A DNA stretch of 64,000 bases from Pollutimonas bauzanensis (lineage in GTDB: Bacteria > Pseudomonadota > Gammaproteobacteria > Burkholderiales > Burkholderiaceae_B): contig NZ_FQXE01000004.1 in assembly GCF_900129885.1 (NCBI RefSeq), forward strand, positions 62,001-126,000, in the 5' to 3' direction. Both the position numbers and the translations under genes were made by a program. Shown here in pieces: positions 42,502 through 52,114 of this stretch (within the stretch, counting starts at the first letter, position 1; each line of letters starts with the position of its first letter). The notes below the pieces were generated by a model. That model was not told the origin of the DNA. It worked only from the letters and a program-made list of their open reading frames with translations, and searched no databases.

Positions 42502-43497
42502 CTATTCCATCTTGGCGCCCGACAGCTTGATCAGTTCGCCATAGCGCTTGAGCTCGCTGCTCATGAACGCTGAAAACTCCTCGGTGCTTTGCGCCGCGGG
42601 CACCTGGGCGCCCATGCCCTCCAGGCGCGCCTTGACTTCCGGACTTTGCACCACGGCGTTGACTTCCTTGTTCAGGTAAGCCAGCACATCGGCCGGCGTT
42701 CCGGCCGGCGCCATAATGCCATACCAGGCGGAAGCGTTCATGCCGTCCAGGCCCAGTTCCTTGAAAGTGGGAACGTCGGGCAGGGTCGCCAGGCGGGTTT
42801 CGGAGGCCACGGCCAGGCCGCGCAAGGCGCCGCCCTTCACCTGCGAGACGGAGCCGGTGTCCAGCATGAAATCGAACTGGCCGGCCAGCAGGTCGGACAC
42901 CGCGGGACCGCTGCCTTTGTAGGGAATGTGGACGATGTCGATCTTGGTCAGGTGCTTCAGCAGCGACGCGGCCAGATGCTGGGACGAGCCCACGCCCGCG
43001 GAGCCATAGTTCAAGGCGCCGGGATGGGCCTTGGCCGCGTCCAGCAGTTCCTGGAAGCTCTTGTATTTGGAGTCCTTGTTGACTTCCAGCAGGTTGGGTA
43101 TCGAAGCGACGAAGGCCACGGCGGCGAAGTCGCTTTCCGGCTTGAAGCCCAGCTGTTTGTAGAGGTAGGGGTTGGCGGCATTGGTGGAGCTGGTGGCCAC
43201 CAGCAAGGTATAGCCATCGGCCTTTTCGCGCACGAATGCCGCGGTGCCGATATTGCCTCCCGCGCCGCCGCGGTTTTCCACGACAACCGGTTGGCCGACG
43301 CGCTCGCTCAGGCCTTTGGCGATGAAGCGCCCGAGAACGTCGGTGGCGCCGCCGGGCGCCCAGGGCACCACCAGCTTGATCGGGCGCTCGGGATAGCTTG
43401 CCGCCGCGGCGGGCGATGCCCCCGCGCACAGGCCCGCGCCTAGCGCCGCGGCCGCGAACACGCGCTGGAATGGCCTGGAAACTGATTGATTCGTCAT
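42502..43497 (-). CDS. Bug/TctC-family periplasmic binding protein
   Basis: A 331-residue receptor with signal peptide (about 1-33). VVPWAPGGATDVLGR, NRGGAGGNIGTAAFV and HIPYKGSGPAVSDLLAGQ. Last gene of the 45899-42502 operon, paired with the RraA-type gene before it (51-bp gap). Confidence 0.93.
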   Translation of the reverse strand: MTNQSVSRPFQRVFAAAALGAGLCAGASPAAAASYPERPIKLVVPWAPGGATDVLGRFIAKGLSERVGQPVVVENRGGAGGNIGTAAFVREKADGYTLLVATSSTNAANPYLYKQLGFKPESDFAAVAFVASIPNLLEVNKDSKYKSFQELLDAAKAHPGALNYGSAGVGSSQHLAASLLKHLTKIDIVHIPYKGSGPAVSDLLAGQFDFMLDTGSVSQVKGGALRGLAVASETRLATLPDVPTFKELGLDGMNASAWYGIMAPAGTPADVLAYLNKEVNAVVQSPEVKARLEGMGAQVPAAQSTEEFSAFMSSELKRYGELIKLSGAKME

Positions 43498-43548
43498 AAA
43501 ACTGCCTTATTCACTGAAAATGGATGCGCCTGTGCAGGCGCCTGAAGC

Positions 43549-44169
43549 TTAGACCAGCTGCGCCTTCAAGGCGGCGTCGATCCAGGCGTCGTCGTAGACG
43601 CCCTTGGCGATGCCGGCCAGCACCTCGGTCTCGGCGTCGATTTTCTTGCGGCTGAGGGCGGCGACTTCTTCGGCGCGCGCCCGCGGAATGAAGACCACGC
43701 CGTCGCAGTCGCCCACCACGATGTCGCCGGGATGGACGACGCAGCCATCGATGGACACGGCCACGTCTTGTTCGCCCGGCCCGTTCTTGAGCGGCCCCTG
43801 ATGGGTCACGCCCCTGGAGTAGCAAGGAAAATTGTGGATTTTGAAGGCATCGCTGTCGCGAATGGCGCCATCGATGACGAAACCGGCCACGCCGCGCATC
43901 CTGGCCGCGCTCATCATGATTTCGCCGACCAGCGCGCGCTCGGTGTGGCCTTCGCCATCCACCACCAGCACCTGGCCCGGCTTGATGTTGCGCAGGGCGT
44001 CATGGATGTACAAGTTGTCGCCGGACCGCACCCTGACCGTGTAGGCGCTTCCCGCCAGCCCGCCGCTGGCATGCCGGGGCGCGAGGTGGCGTGCGCCGGC
44101 GATTCTGCGCATCGAGTCGCTGATGATGGACGAGGGCACGCCCTCGAACAACTGGGCTAAAGGATCCAT
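43549..44169 (-). CDS. RraA-family aldolase/decarboxylase
   Basis: A 206-residue protein of the RraA/HMG aldolase family. VDGEGHTERALVGEIMMSAA and VIDGAIRDSDAF carry the Arg-Asp pair of the metal-dependent active site. Members cleave 4-hydroxy-4-methyl-2-oxoglutarate or decarboxylate oxaloacetate; others only inhibit RNase E. Its presence with Bug genes favours a catabolic role. Start ATG 44169 because GGAGAG lies 7 nt before; the upstream ATG is part of that site. Confidence 0.88.
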   Translation of the reverse strand: MDPLAQLFEGVPSSIISDSMRRIAGARHLAPRHASGGLAGSAYTVRVRSGDNLYIHDALRNIKPGQVLVVDGEGHTERALVGEIMMSAARMRGVAGFVIDGAIRDSDAFKIHNFPCYSRGVTHQGPLKNGPGEQDVAVSIDGCVVHPGDIVVGDCDGVVFIPRARAEEVAALSRKKIDAETEVLAGIAKGVYDDAWIDAALKAQLV

Positions 44170-44208
44170 TACTGTTCTCTCCAAAAAATATGTCCAGACG
44201 ATCTGGAA

Positions 44209-45207
44209 TCAATCCACTTTCGCGCCCGACTTCTCGACGACTTCGGTCCACACGGGCGCTTCCTTGGCGATGAAATCGGCAAACTGCCCGGCCGGGCCGG
44301 CGACGTCCGACGAGCCCATCTTGTCGAGGGCTTCGACGGCGTTCGGCGCGCGCAGGGCAGTGTTCACCGCCTTGTTGAGCTGCTCGATGATGGGCTGCGG
44401 CGTGTTGGCCGGGGCAAATACACCATACCAGTTTTCAATGACGAAGCCGGGGAAGCCGGATTCCACCATGGTCGGCACATCGGGCAGGACCTTGGTCCGG
44501 GTCGCGCTGGTGGTGGCCAGGGCGCGCACGGCGCCCGACTTGACGTGGGGCAACACCACCGTGGTGGTTTCAAAGGCGATCGGCACATGCCCGGCGATCA
44601 CGTCGCTTAGCGCGGGGCCTTGTCCGCGGTAAGGGATGTGCAGCATTTCGACCGACTTGCTCTGCTTGATCAGCTCGCCGGCCAGGTGCTGCGGGCTGCC
44701 GCTGCCGCCGGAGGCAAAGCTGTACTTCTGCGGGTCTTTTTTCAGCTCTTGCAGCAGCTCGGCCGGCGTGGTGACCGCCACCTTGGACGGGTTGACATAA
44801 AGCACCAGCGGCACGGCGGCCACTTCGGCGATGGGCGCCAGGCTCTCGACCGGATCCAGGCGCAATTTATACAGATTGCGATTGATCACGACGCCGGTAT
44901 TGTTGCCCAATAGCAGCGTGCAGCCATCCGGCTTGGCGCGTCCCACGAATTCCGTGCCGATGTTGCTGCTGGCGCCCGGCTTGTTGTCCACGATGACGGG
45001 AACGCCCAGTTCCTGCTGCATGCTGGGGGCCAGCATGCGGGCCAGGATGTCGGTCGTGCCGCCCGGCGGATAGGGCGACACTATCGTCACGTTGTGGCAG
45101 GCGAGCTTCTGGGCCCATGCCGAACCGCCTGCCGTCAGGGCCAGCGCCGCGAACAGCGCGGTGGCCAGCAGCGTGGCTTTATTGTTTTTCTGAAGGGCTT
45201 TTTTCAT
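44209..45207 (-). CDS. Bug/TctC-family periplasmic binding protein
   Basis: A 332-residue receptor from ATG 45207 with AGGAGATGACA upstream. Signal peptide about 1-33 (SAWA|QKLA). VSPYPPGGTTDILAR, NKPGASSNIGTEFVG and HIPYRGQGPALSDVIAGH. The mature N-terminus begins with KLACHNVTI, an unusual early Cys. Sits between the two RraA-type genes. Confidence 0.93.
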   Translation of the reverse strand: MKKALQKNNKATLLATALFAALALTAGGSAWAQKLACHNVTIVSPYPPGGTTDILARMLAPSMQQELGVPVIVDNKPGASSNIGTEFVGRAKPDGCTLLLGNNTGVVINRNLYKLRLDPVESLAPIAEVAAVPLVLYVNPSKVAVTTPAELLQELKKDPQKYSFASGGSGSPQHLAGELIKQSKSVEMLHIPYRGQGPALSDVIAGHVPIAFETTTVVLPHVKSGAVRALATTSATRTKVLPDVPTMVESGFPGFVIENWYGVFAPANTPQPIIEQLNKAVNTALRAPNAVEALDKMGSSDVAGPAGQFADFIAKEAPVWTEVVEKSGAKVD

Positions 45208-45245
45208 TGTCATCTCCTGTGTGGTATGGGTAAGTTGTGCCGGCG

Positions 45246-45899
45246 TCACTTGCGCCGTTGTAGTGTGTGGTAGCCCAGCTTCTCGCGGGCGGCTTTCAGG
45301 GACGACCCTTGCATCACCGACTGGAGGATGGCCTTTTCCGCCAGATGGGTCTGCAGCGCCCGGTCGAGCACTTCCTGAGCCCTGGCCAGGGGTATGACGA
45401 CGATGCCATCGCGATCGCCGACGACGATATCGCCGCGGTTGACGCGCACGTCGCCCAGCGAGACGCTGCCGCCCACGGCCTCGACCTGCACCCGGTCTTT
45501 ACCGGTGCGCATGAAGACGCCGCGGCTGAATATGGGATAGGAGCACTCGAATGCCTCGTCCGAATCGCGGCAAACGCCATTGATGACCGTGCCGGCGATA
45601 TTCCTGGACTTGGCGATCTGGCTGAGTATGCCGCCCCATACGGTGCAATCGCTGCGCCCAGCATTGTCCAGCACGATCACATCGCCCTCCTGGACATCGT
45701 CGATGAAATCGCCGACGGTGCCCACCGCCCCCGGGTCGACCGGGGCGAAGCGCACGGTGAAGGCCGGACCCATGATGCGATGGGCGCCCGTCACCGCCGA
45801 CAGCCCGTGGGCGCTGCCCGGCAGCCCGAGGAAATCCAGCGCGTCCGATATCTCGGCGTTCGAAAGCACTTCGTATTTGGGGTCTCTCCAGCGGCTCAT
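45246..45899 (-). CDS. RraA-family aldolase/decarboxylase, second copy
   Basis: A 217-residue RraA-family protein. VLDNAGRSDCTVWGGILSQI and VINGVCRDSDEAF hold the active-site Arg and Asp. It is clearly diverged from the 43549 protein, with different spacing and a longer C-terminal tail (GYHTLQRRK). First gene of the operon, divergent from the GntR gene. Confidence 0.88.
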   Translation of the reverse strand: MSRWRDPKYEVLSNAEISDALDFLGLPGSAHGLSAVTGAHRIMGPAFTVRFAPVDPGAVGTVGDFIDDVQEGDVIVLDNAGRSDCTVWGGILSQIAKSRNIAGTVINGVCRDSDEAFECSYPIFSRGVFMRTGKDRVQVEAVGGSVSLGDVRVNRGDIVVGDRDGIVVIPLARAQEVLDRALQTHLAEKAILQSVMQGSSLKAAREKLGYHTLQRRK

Positions 45900-45938
45900 C
45901 TTGCGGCTCCATCAATTATTACAGGCAATGTGATATAG

Positions 45939-45951
45939 ATTGTCGGACAAT
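45939..45951. promoter_or_regulatory. GntR (FCD-type) operator
   Basis: ATTGTCGGACAAT is a perfect 6-1-6 palindrome and contains TTGT-N3-ACAA, the known FadR/FCD-class operator form TNGTNNNACNA. It lies 40 bp before the RraA gene and 105 bp before the GntR gene, so one dimer could repress both. Confidence 0.65.
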
Positions 45952-46055
45952 TTATAACACAAAACCCGTCAAGGATGGCTATACTTTGCCGGCAGGCCAT
46001 TCGGACGGACCCGCCGGACGATACGCAGTCTTCTTCCCCGCCACACGCCCAGACC

Positions 46056-46706
46056 ATGACACTGAAACGCTCACAGATCGCGAAAAAAGTAAGAGAAGAA
46101 ATTCTTGCCGGGAACCTGCGCCCCGGCCAGCGCCTGACCGAAAAAGCCTTGTGCGAATTGACGCAGGCCAGCCGCTCGTCGGTCCGGGAAGCGCTGCAAT
46201 TGCTGGAGCAGGAAGGCTATGTCAGCAATCAGCCCAACCGCGGCGTCAGGGTGGCGGTGCTGGAAGTCCAGGAAGCGGCGGACATCTATCAGGTGCGCTC
46301 TGTGCTCGAAGGCCTGGCGGCGAGGAACTTCATCAACATGGCGACCCCGGCCCAGCGGGAGAAGCTGGAACGGACTTTGTCGGACCTGACGCTGGCGGTG
46401 GAAAAAAAGGCCGTCGCCGATCAGTTGAGCGCCATCGAGCGTTTCTATGAGGCCTTATTGGAGGGCTGTTATAACCGGGTGCTGAAAAGCAGCCTGGAAG
46501 CATTGCACGGCAAGATTTCGCGCCTGCGCGCAACATCCATCCTCAGCCCGGGCCGCATCAAGAATACCCTCAAGGAGATGGCCAGAATCGGCGCAGCCAT
46601 ACGCGCCAACGACGAAGAGGAAGCATGGCTGGCCTGTGTCGAGCACATGCAGCAGACATCCGCCGTGGCCATCCGCGTGATCAGCCACTTGAACGAACGC
46701 GCATAG
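46056..46706 (+). CDS. GntR-family transcriptional regulator (FCD subfamily)
   Basis: A 216-residue regulator. Winged helix at 5-70 (LCELTQASRSSVREALQLLEQ), FCD ligand domain about 75-205. The usual metal ligand in FH is Tyr (ERFYEALLEG), so metal binding may be altered. Start ATG 46056 fits the domain; a possible earlier ATG at 45975 would add 27 residues without similarity. Divergent from the RraA-Bug operon. Confidence 0.88.
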   Translation: MTLKRSQIAKKVREEILAGNLRPGQRLTEKALCELTQASRSSVREALQLLEQEGYVSNQPNRGVRVAVLEVQEAADIYQVRSVLEGLAARNFINMATPAQREKLERTLSDLTLAVEKKAVADQLSAIERFYEALLEGCYNRVLKSSLEALHGKISRLRATSILSPGRIKNTLKEMARIGAAIRANDEEEAWLACVEHMQQTSAVAIRVISHLNERA

Positions 46707-46748
46707 CCGCGGGCCTTGCATCGCCGCGGCGATGCTTGCGGGAAAATG

Positions 46749-47687
46749 TCAGGCGTATTGCAGCCGCAGCGCCGGGGCCGGCTTGCCGCCGGTGAATTCT
46801 TTTTCGATCACCACTATCCAGTCGCGGAAGGCCTGGACGACGGGCGAGTCCTGCTTGTATTCCGGATAAACCAGGCAGTAGCGCTTTTCGTGCCGCAGCT
46901 CCAGGTCGAACGGCACCATCAGGTCATGGCGATGGATTTCATTGTTGACATAAAAGCGCGGAACCAGGCCGGCGCCCAAGCCGGCGCGCGCGGCCTCGAT
47001 CACCATCCCGTACATATCGAAATGCATGCCCGGGGCACTGATGCCATCGGCATACCCGGCCAGTTCGAACCAGTGCTGCCAGGCATTCGGCCGCGATGAT
47101 TTATGCAACAGGGGCATGTTCAACAAGGCCTGGGGCGATGTCAACTGGGCGACGTCGAAATAATTCGGGCTGATTACCGGCACCAGCCTTTCCTCGAACA
47201 AATCGACCTTGACCACGCCGGTCCAGGCGGGGTGATCGAAATGCAGCGCGGCGTCGAAAATCGTATCGCGGAACATGAAGGGCTGCGGCTTTTCCGACAG
47301 GTTCAGCATGATGTTCGGATGCTTGCGCCGGAAGTCCTGCAGCCTCGGCAGCAGCCAGCGGTTGGCGAAGGTCGGAATCACTGCCAATTCAAGCACGCCG
47401 CCATCGCCCTTGTTGGCCATGAGCGCCAGGGTATGGGCCTCGATGTCGGCCAGGCTTTTGGCGATGTTCTTGATGTAGGCCTGGCCCGCATCATTGAGCA
47501 CTACCTGTTTTTTTACCCGCGCGAACAGCTTGATGTCCAGGTAGTTTTCCAGGGACGTGATCTGGCGACTGACCGCGCTCTCGGTCAGGCAAAGCTCGCT
47601 GGCGGCGCGCGCAAAGCTGCCGTGCCGCGCCGCCGCCTCGAATATCGTCAGCGTGTTCGTGCTGGGAATCTTGCGCCTCATTATCAT
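46749..47687 (-). CDS. LysR-family transcriptional regulator, GcvA-like
   Basis: A 312-residue LysR protein. NTLTIFEAAARHGSFARAA and LTESAVSRQITSLENYL form the DNA-binding domain; LAVIPTFANRWLLPRLQDF starts the effector domain. GGGGGAGG lies just before the ATG at 47687; the ATG at 47681 is equally placed. Divergent from the operon at 47831-55438, its likely target. Confidence 0.92.
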   Translation of the reverse strand: MIMRRKIPSTNTLTIFEAAARHGSFARAASELCLTESAVSRQITSLENYLDIKLFARVKKQVVLNDAGQAYIKNIAKSLADIEAHTLALMANKGDGGVLELAVIPTFANRWLLPRLQDFRRKHPNIMLNLSEKPQPFMFRDTIFDAALHFDHPAWTGVVKVDLFEERLVPVISPNYFDVAQLTSPQALLNMPLLHKSSRPNAWQHWFELAGYADGISAPGMHFDMYGMVIEAARAGLGAGLVPRFYVNNEIHRHDLMVPFDLELRHEKRYCLVYPEYKQDSPVVQAFRDWIVVIEKEFTGGKPAPALRLQYA

Positions 47688-47767
47688 CGGCCTCCCCCAA
47701 TCAGTGGCATTTCGATCAATTCCGAAAACTCATCAACTGCTGATTTTTAATCGGTTTACGCATTGTT

Positions 47768-47793
47768 AGTGGATCATCATAATCCACTTGACA
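47768..47793 (+). promoter_or_regulatory. LysR-type box overlapping -35 of the dehydrogenase/ABC operon
   Basis: AGTGGAT (47768-47774) and ATCCACT (47782-47788) are perfect arms with a 7-bp spacer and contain a T-N11-A core. The last T begins TTGACA (47788-47793), a consensus -35 with only a weak -10 (TTTTCA, 47811-47816). This fits activator-dependent transcription. Confidence 0.6.
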
Positions 47794-47830
47794 GTCATTT
47801 TGCCGCGCCGTTTTCAGAGGAGTAAAGCGC

Positions 47831-49309
47831 ATGTCTCGTTACCAGCTATTTATCAATAATGAATGGGTCGATCCCAATTCGGGCCGTTGGTTCGACAGCC
47901 TGGACCCGTTTTCTGGCGAAGCATGGGCGCAGGTCCCACAAGGCGATGCCGTTGATGTCGATCGAGCGGTCAGCGCCGCCGCAGACGCCTTCGATGGCCC
48001 CTGGTCGAAGCTGTCGGCGAGCGACCGCGGCATGCTGCTGTACAAGCTGGGCGCTCTGGTAGAGCGGGACGCGCAGCGCCTGGCGGTGGCCGAAAGCCGC
48101 GACAACGGCAAGCTGATGAGCGAAGTGCTGGGCCAGGTCAAGTACATGGCCAAATACTTCTACTATTACGGCGGGCTGGCCGATAAAATCCAGGGGGCCA
48201 TCGTGCCCATCGACAAGCCCGGCGTATTCAATATGGTCCGGTACGAGCCCATGGGCGTGGTCGCCAGCATCACGCCCTGGAATTCATCGCTGCTGCTCAC
48301 CGCCTGGAAGCTGGGCACCGCCCTTTGCGCGGGCAATACCATTGTTTGCAAGCCGTCCGAATTCACCTCGGTATCGCTCTATGAACTGGCCACGCTGGTC
48401 GCCGAGGCCGGCTTCCCGCCCGGCGTGGTGAATGTGATCAGCGGCTTCGGCAAGGAAGTCGGGGACCCGCTGATCCGCCACCCCAAGGTGGCGCGCATCG
48501 CCTTTACCGGCGGCGACGAAGCGGGCCGCAAGGTGTATGTGGCCGCGGCCGAAAATCTGAAGAAAGTATCCCTGGAACTGGGAGGCAAGTCGCCCAACAT
48601 CATTTTCGACGACGCCGACCTGGACAAGGCCGCCAATGGCGTCATCACCGGCATCTTTTCCGCGGGCGGGCAGACCTGCATGGCCGGCTCGCGCCTGCTG
48701 CTGCAGGAATCCATCCACGACGAATTCATTGAGCGTATCCTGAAGATCACCAAGGCCGCCAAGATCGGCAATCCCGCCGAGAGCGGCACCCAGATAGGCC
48801 CGGTGGCCACCCGCCCGCAATTCGAAAAGGTGATGAATTACATCAATATCGCCAAGGAGGAAGGCGCCCGTTGCGTGGCCGGCGGCCGCGCATTGACCGG
48901 ACCGGAATATGGCGCGGGGCAATTCGTGGAGCCGACTATCTTCGTCGACGTGCGCAATGATATGCGCATTGCGCAGGAAGAAGTGTTCGGCCCGGTCCTG
49001 TCCGTGCTCAAATTCAAGGATGAGGAAGACGCCATACGGATAGGCAACGACATCCGTTTCGGCCTGGCCGCCGGCGTATGGACCAAGAGCCTGCACCGCG
49101 CCATGCTGCTGTCCGAGAAACTCAAGGCCGGAACAGTATGGATCAACAACTACCGCTCCACCAGCTATACCACCCCCTTCGGGGGATACAAGGACAGCGG
49201 CCTTGGGCGCGAAGGCGGCATGGAGGCGGTAAAAGAATACATGGAGGCCAAGAGCGTGTGGATTTCCACCGACCTGGACATGCCCAATCCCTTTGTGCGC
49301 CGCTATTGA
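47831..49309 (+). CDS. Aldehyde dehydrogenase
   Basis: A 492-residue NAD(P)-dependent aldehyde dehydrogenase. ITPWNSSLLLTAWKLGTAL, FTGGDEAGRK, LELGGKSPNIIF (general-base Glu) and FSAGGQTCMAGSRLL (Cys) are in the canonical order. AGAGGAG lies 8 nt before the ATG. First gene of a seven-gene operon with a FAD dehydrogenase and an ABC importer. Confidence 0.94.
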   Translation: MSRYQLFINNEWVDPNSGRWFDSLDPFSGEAWAQVPQGDAVDVDRAVSAAADAFDGPWSKLSASDRGMLLYKLGALVERDAQRLAVAESRDNGKLMSEVLGQVKYMAKYFYYYGGLADKIQGAIVPIDKPGVFNMVRYEPMGVVASITPWNSSLLLTAWKLGTALCAGNTIVCKPSEFTSVSLYELATLVAEAGFPPGVVNVISGFGKEVGDPLIRHPKVARIAFTGGDEAGRKVYVAAAENLKKVSLELGGKSPNIIFDDADLDKAANGVITGIFSAGGQTCMAGSRLLLQESIHDEFIERILKITKAAKIGNPAESGTQIGPVATRPQFEKVMNYINIAKEEGARCVAGGRALTGPEYGAGQFVEPTIFVDVRNDMRIAQEEVFGPVLSVLKFKDEEDAIRIGNDIRFGLAAGVWTKSLHRAMLLSEKLKAGTVWINNYRSTSYTTPFGGYKDSGLGREGGMEAVKEYMEAKSVWISTDLDMPNPFVRRY

Positions 49310-49340
49310 CGCGGGCCGCCAGAGGATGCAGGAGACAATA

Positions 49341-50825
49341 ATGACAAACGCAGAATCCCTGGAATTCGATGTGGTCGTAGTCGGTTGCGGCATTGCCGGG
49401 CTGTCCGCGGCGGTGGCGGCCCTGGAAGATGGCGCGAAGGTCGCCATCCTGGAGCGCTCCGATCTTGCCGACCGGGGCGGCCAGACCCGCTGGACTGAAG
49501 CCATGATGCGCATGAAAAGCGAAGACGAAGTGGCCGACGATCTGGAAAGCCATTTTGCCGAGAATGCCGGCCATTACCTGGACCCCGAACTCATTAGCGA
49601 GGCGGCGGGCGACTATGAAAACTGGTCGTCCATCGTCAAGGTGCTGAACTTCACGGACCCGGAATTGATTTCCACGCTTTCCGATCGCGCCGGGCCGACC
49701 CTGCAATGGCTGAAAAAGTTCGGCGTGCGTTTCGACAGCCTGCCTGGCTACTTTATCACCACCTGCACCACCCGCCTGGCGCCCATCGGCGGCGGACTGG
49801 CACTGGTCGAAGCCCTTGCGGCCGAGGCCGAGAAAAAAGGCGCGCGGTTCTTCTATCGCACGACGGCGCGCCGGCTATTGCAGGACGACAACGGCGCGGT
49901 CCATGGCCTTGAAGCCGCCGGTCCCGGCAACCGCAGGATACGCTTGCGCGCGCCGGCCGTCGTGCTGGCCAGCGGCGGATTCCAGGGCAACCCGGAAATG
50001 CTGACGCATTATCTGGGCACCGACGCGCGCTATTTGCGGCCCGTTGCGCGCGGCGGCTATTACAACAAGGGCGAGGGCATACGCATGGCCCTGGCCGCGG
50101 GCGCCGCGCCGGCGGGGGACTATGGCCAGATCCATGCGGAACCGCTGGACCCCCGCTCCGGCGCGCCCGAGCCCATCGTGCTGGTGTTCAGCTATGGCAT
50201 CCTGGTCAACAAACATGGCCGGCGCTTCATCGACGAAGCCCCCAGCACGGTGGACGCCACCTACGAAAACATCACGCGCCAGATACTGAAGCAGCCGGAA
50301 GGCATCGCCTGGGTCATCCTCGACTCCAGGATAGACGATGTCCCCAACTGGAAGCGCTCGGTGCGCTCCGATCAGCCGCCCATCAGCGCCGCCACGCTGC
50401 CGGAACTGGCCGGCAAGCTGGGCCTGGACGCGGCCGCGCTCGCGGCCACCCTGGCCGAATACAACGCGGCATGCATGGCCGGCAAGTTCGACCCCCTGGC
50501 GGTGGACGCCCTGGCAACCGCGGCCGGCTACGCGCCCCCCAAATCCAATTGGGCGCGCCGCATCGATAAAGCGCCCTATTCCGCCTACCCCGTCATCTGC
50601 GGCAACTGCTTTACCTTTGGAGGCATCAAGGTCAACACCCGCAGCGAGGTCGTGAATGCCGATGGAGAAACCATACCCGGCCTGTATGCGGCGGGGGAAA
50701 TGACCGGCCTGTACTACGGCACCTATACCGGCGCGACCTCGGTATTGCGTGGCGCCGTCTTTGGCCAGATAGCCGGACATGCCGCGGTCGCCCATGGCGC
50801 CGGAAAGCCCGGCGCAATGTTGTAA
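49341..50825 (+). CDS. FAD-dependent dehydrogenase, TcuA/fumarate-reductase flavoprotein-like
   Basis: A 494-residue flavoprotein. GCGIAGLSAAVAALEDGAKV is the dinucleotide fold, GGQTRWTEAMMRM the flavin-contact loop, VLASGGFQGN and AAGEMTGLYYGTYTGATSVL the C-terminal FAD site. Closest in layout to tricarballylate dehydrogenase TcuA and soluble fumarate-reductase relatives, which oxidise or reduce polycarboxylates. Start ATG 49341 with GGAGAC 4 nt before it. Confidence 0.88.
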   Translation: MTNAESLEFDVVVVGCGIAGLSAAVAALEDGAKVAILERSDLADRGGQTRWTEAMMRMKSEDEVADDLESHFAENAGHYLDPELISEAAGDYENWSSIVKVLNFTDPELISTLSDRAGPTLQWLKKFGVRFDSLPGYFITTCTTRLAPIGGGLALVEALAAEAEKKGARFFYRTTARRLLQDDNGAVHGLEAAGPGNRRIRLRAPAVVLASGGFQGNPEMLTHYLGTDARYLRPVARGGYYNKGEGIRMALAAGAAPAGDYGQIHAEPLDPRSGAPEPIVLVFSYGILVNKHGRRFIDEAPSTVDATYENITRQILKQPEGIAWVILDSRIDDVPNWKRSVRSDQPPISAATLPELAGKLGLDAAALAATLAEYNAACMAGKFDPLAVDALATAAGYAPPKSNWARRIDKAPYSAYPVICGNCFTFGGIKVNTRSEVVNADGETIPGLYAAGEMTGLYYGTYTGATSVLRGAVFGQIAGHAAVAHGAGKPGAML

Positions 50826-50855
50826 AGACAGACATATAACAAACAGGAGACAGCT

Positions 50856-52034
50856 ATGAAAAAAATATTATTCATCGCAAGCTTGATCGTTGCCGCAACG
50901 ACAATATCGCCCTCGTTGTCCCGGGCGGAAACCGGGGTCACCGACACCACCATACGCATCGGCATGTTCGGCCCTCTGACCGGACCTACCGCCATTGGAT
51001 CGCTGCCCTTGCTGGGCGCCGCGGCGATTTACAAAGACATCAACGACGCGGGCGGGATCAATGGACGCAAGATTGAGCTGTCCATCGAAGACGATGCCTG
51101 CGATCCGAACAAGACCATTTCGGCGACCAAAAAGCTCATCTCGCAAGACCAGGTCTTCATGATCCATGGCGGCTGGTGCAGCGGCACGGTCATGGCCATC
51201 AAGCCCGAGCTGGCGCGCAACCCGCAACTGCCGTTCATGGTGCTGGGCGCCGCGAGCGCCGCGATCTCGACCCCGGTCACGGCGAACATCTTCCACCCGA
51301 TCGCCACCACCGCGGCGGTCACCAGGACCATGCTGGATTTCGCGCTGTCCAAGCCCAAGACCCAGCGTATCGCCATCGTCAGCCACTCCGACGAATGGGG
51401 GAAATCGCACATAACGCCGCTGCTGGACCTCATGAAGGCCAAAGGCCTCGAGCCCGTCGAATCGGTATGGCTGGAACGGGGCAGCACCGACGCCACCTCG
51501 CAACTGCTGAAGATACGCGCCGCCAAGCCGGATGTCGTGCTGGCCATACTCTACCCGCCCGAGCTCACGCTGTATCTGCGCGATGCCAACAAGTATGGCA
51601 TCAAGGCCCCCACGGTCACCACCCAGGGGGTTTCCATCGAGGATATGGTCAAGCGCGTCGGCAACCCGGCGGCAACCAAGAACCTGTTCGTCTTCTATCC
51701 CTTGTCCGCAACCCTGGACGCGCCCAAGTTCAAGAAATGGGTCGACGTGTACCGCCGCTACTACCCGAAAGAGCCGGTGGAAACGCTCAGCTTCATGGGC
51801 ATGACGGGCGCCCTGGCGATTGTCGAGGCAATCAAGCGCTCGGGGCCGCAGCTGACCCGCGAGAAGTTCATGGCCGAATTGAACACGCTGCGCGATTTCG
51901 ATCCCGGCATACAGTCCGGCTCGCTGACCTTCACACCTGAAGTGCACGCCGGCATCAGCGCCGGGAAAATGATCTACTGGCCGGTGGACCACCCTGAAAT
52001 CATCGATAGCTATCCCGCGGCGAAATCGCAATAA
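50856..52034 (+). CDS. Branched-chain-type ABC transporter substrate-binding protein
   Basis: A 392-residue periplasmic receptor with signal peptide (about 1-23, LSRA|ETGV). IRIGMFGPLTGPTAIGSLP, INDAGGINGRKIELSIED and SHSDEWGKSH are typical of LivJ-like proteins. AGGAGACAGCT precedes the ATG. Given the enzymes upstream, the ligand may be an organic or aromatic acid rather than an amino acid. Confidence 0.93.
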   Translation: MKKILFIASLIVAATTISPSLSRAETGVTDTTIRIGMFGPLTGPTAIGSLPLLGAAAIYKDINDAGGINGRKIELSIEDDACDPNKTISATKKLISQDQVFMIHGGWCSGTVMAIKPELARNPQLPFMVLGAASAAISTPVTANIFHPIATTAAVTRTMLDFALSKPKTQRIAIVSHSDEWGKSHITPLLDLMKAKGLEPVESVWLERGSTDATSQLLKIRAAKPDVVLAILYPPELTLYLRDANKYGIKAPTVTTQGVSIEDMVKRVGNPAATKNLFVFYPLSATLDAPKFKKWVDVYRRYYPKEPVETLSFMGMTGALAIVEAIKRSGPQLTREKFMAELNTLRDFDPGIQSGSLTFTPEVHAGISAGKMIYWPVDHPEIIDSYPAAKSQ

Positions 52035-52114
52035 TCAGAATGCCGCTTACGCGATAACCCGGTGGCCGAACGCCAGGCAGGCGCTCGGCCGGCCCTGATT
52101 TGAAAAGGATGTCC

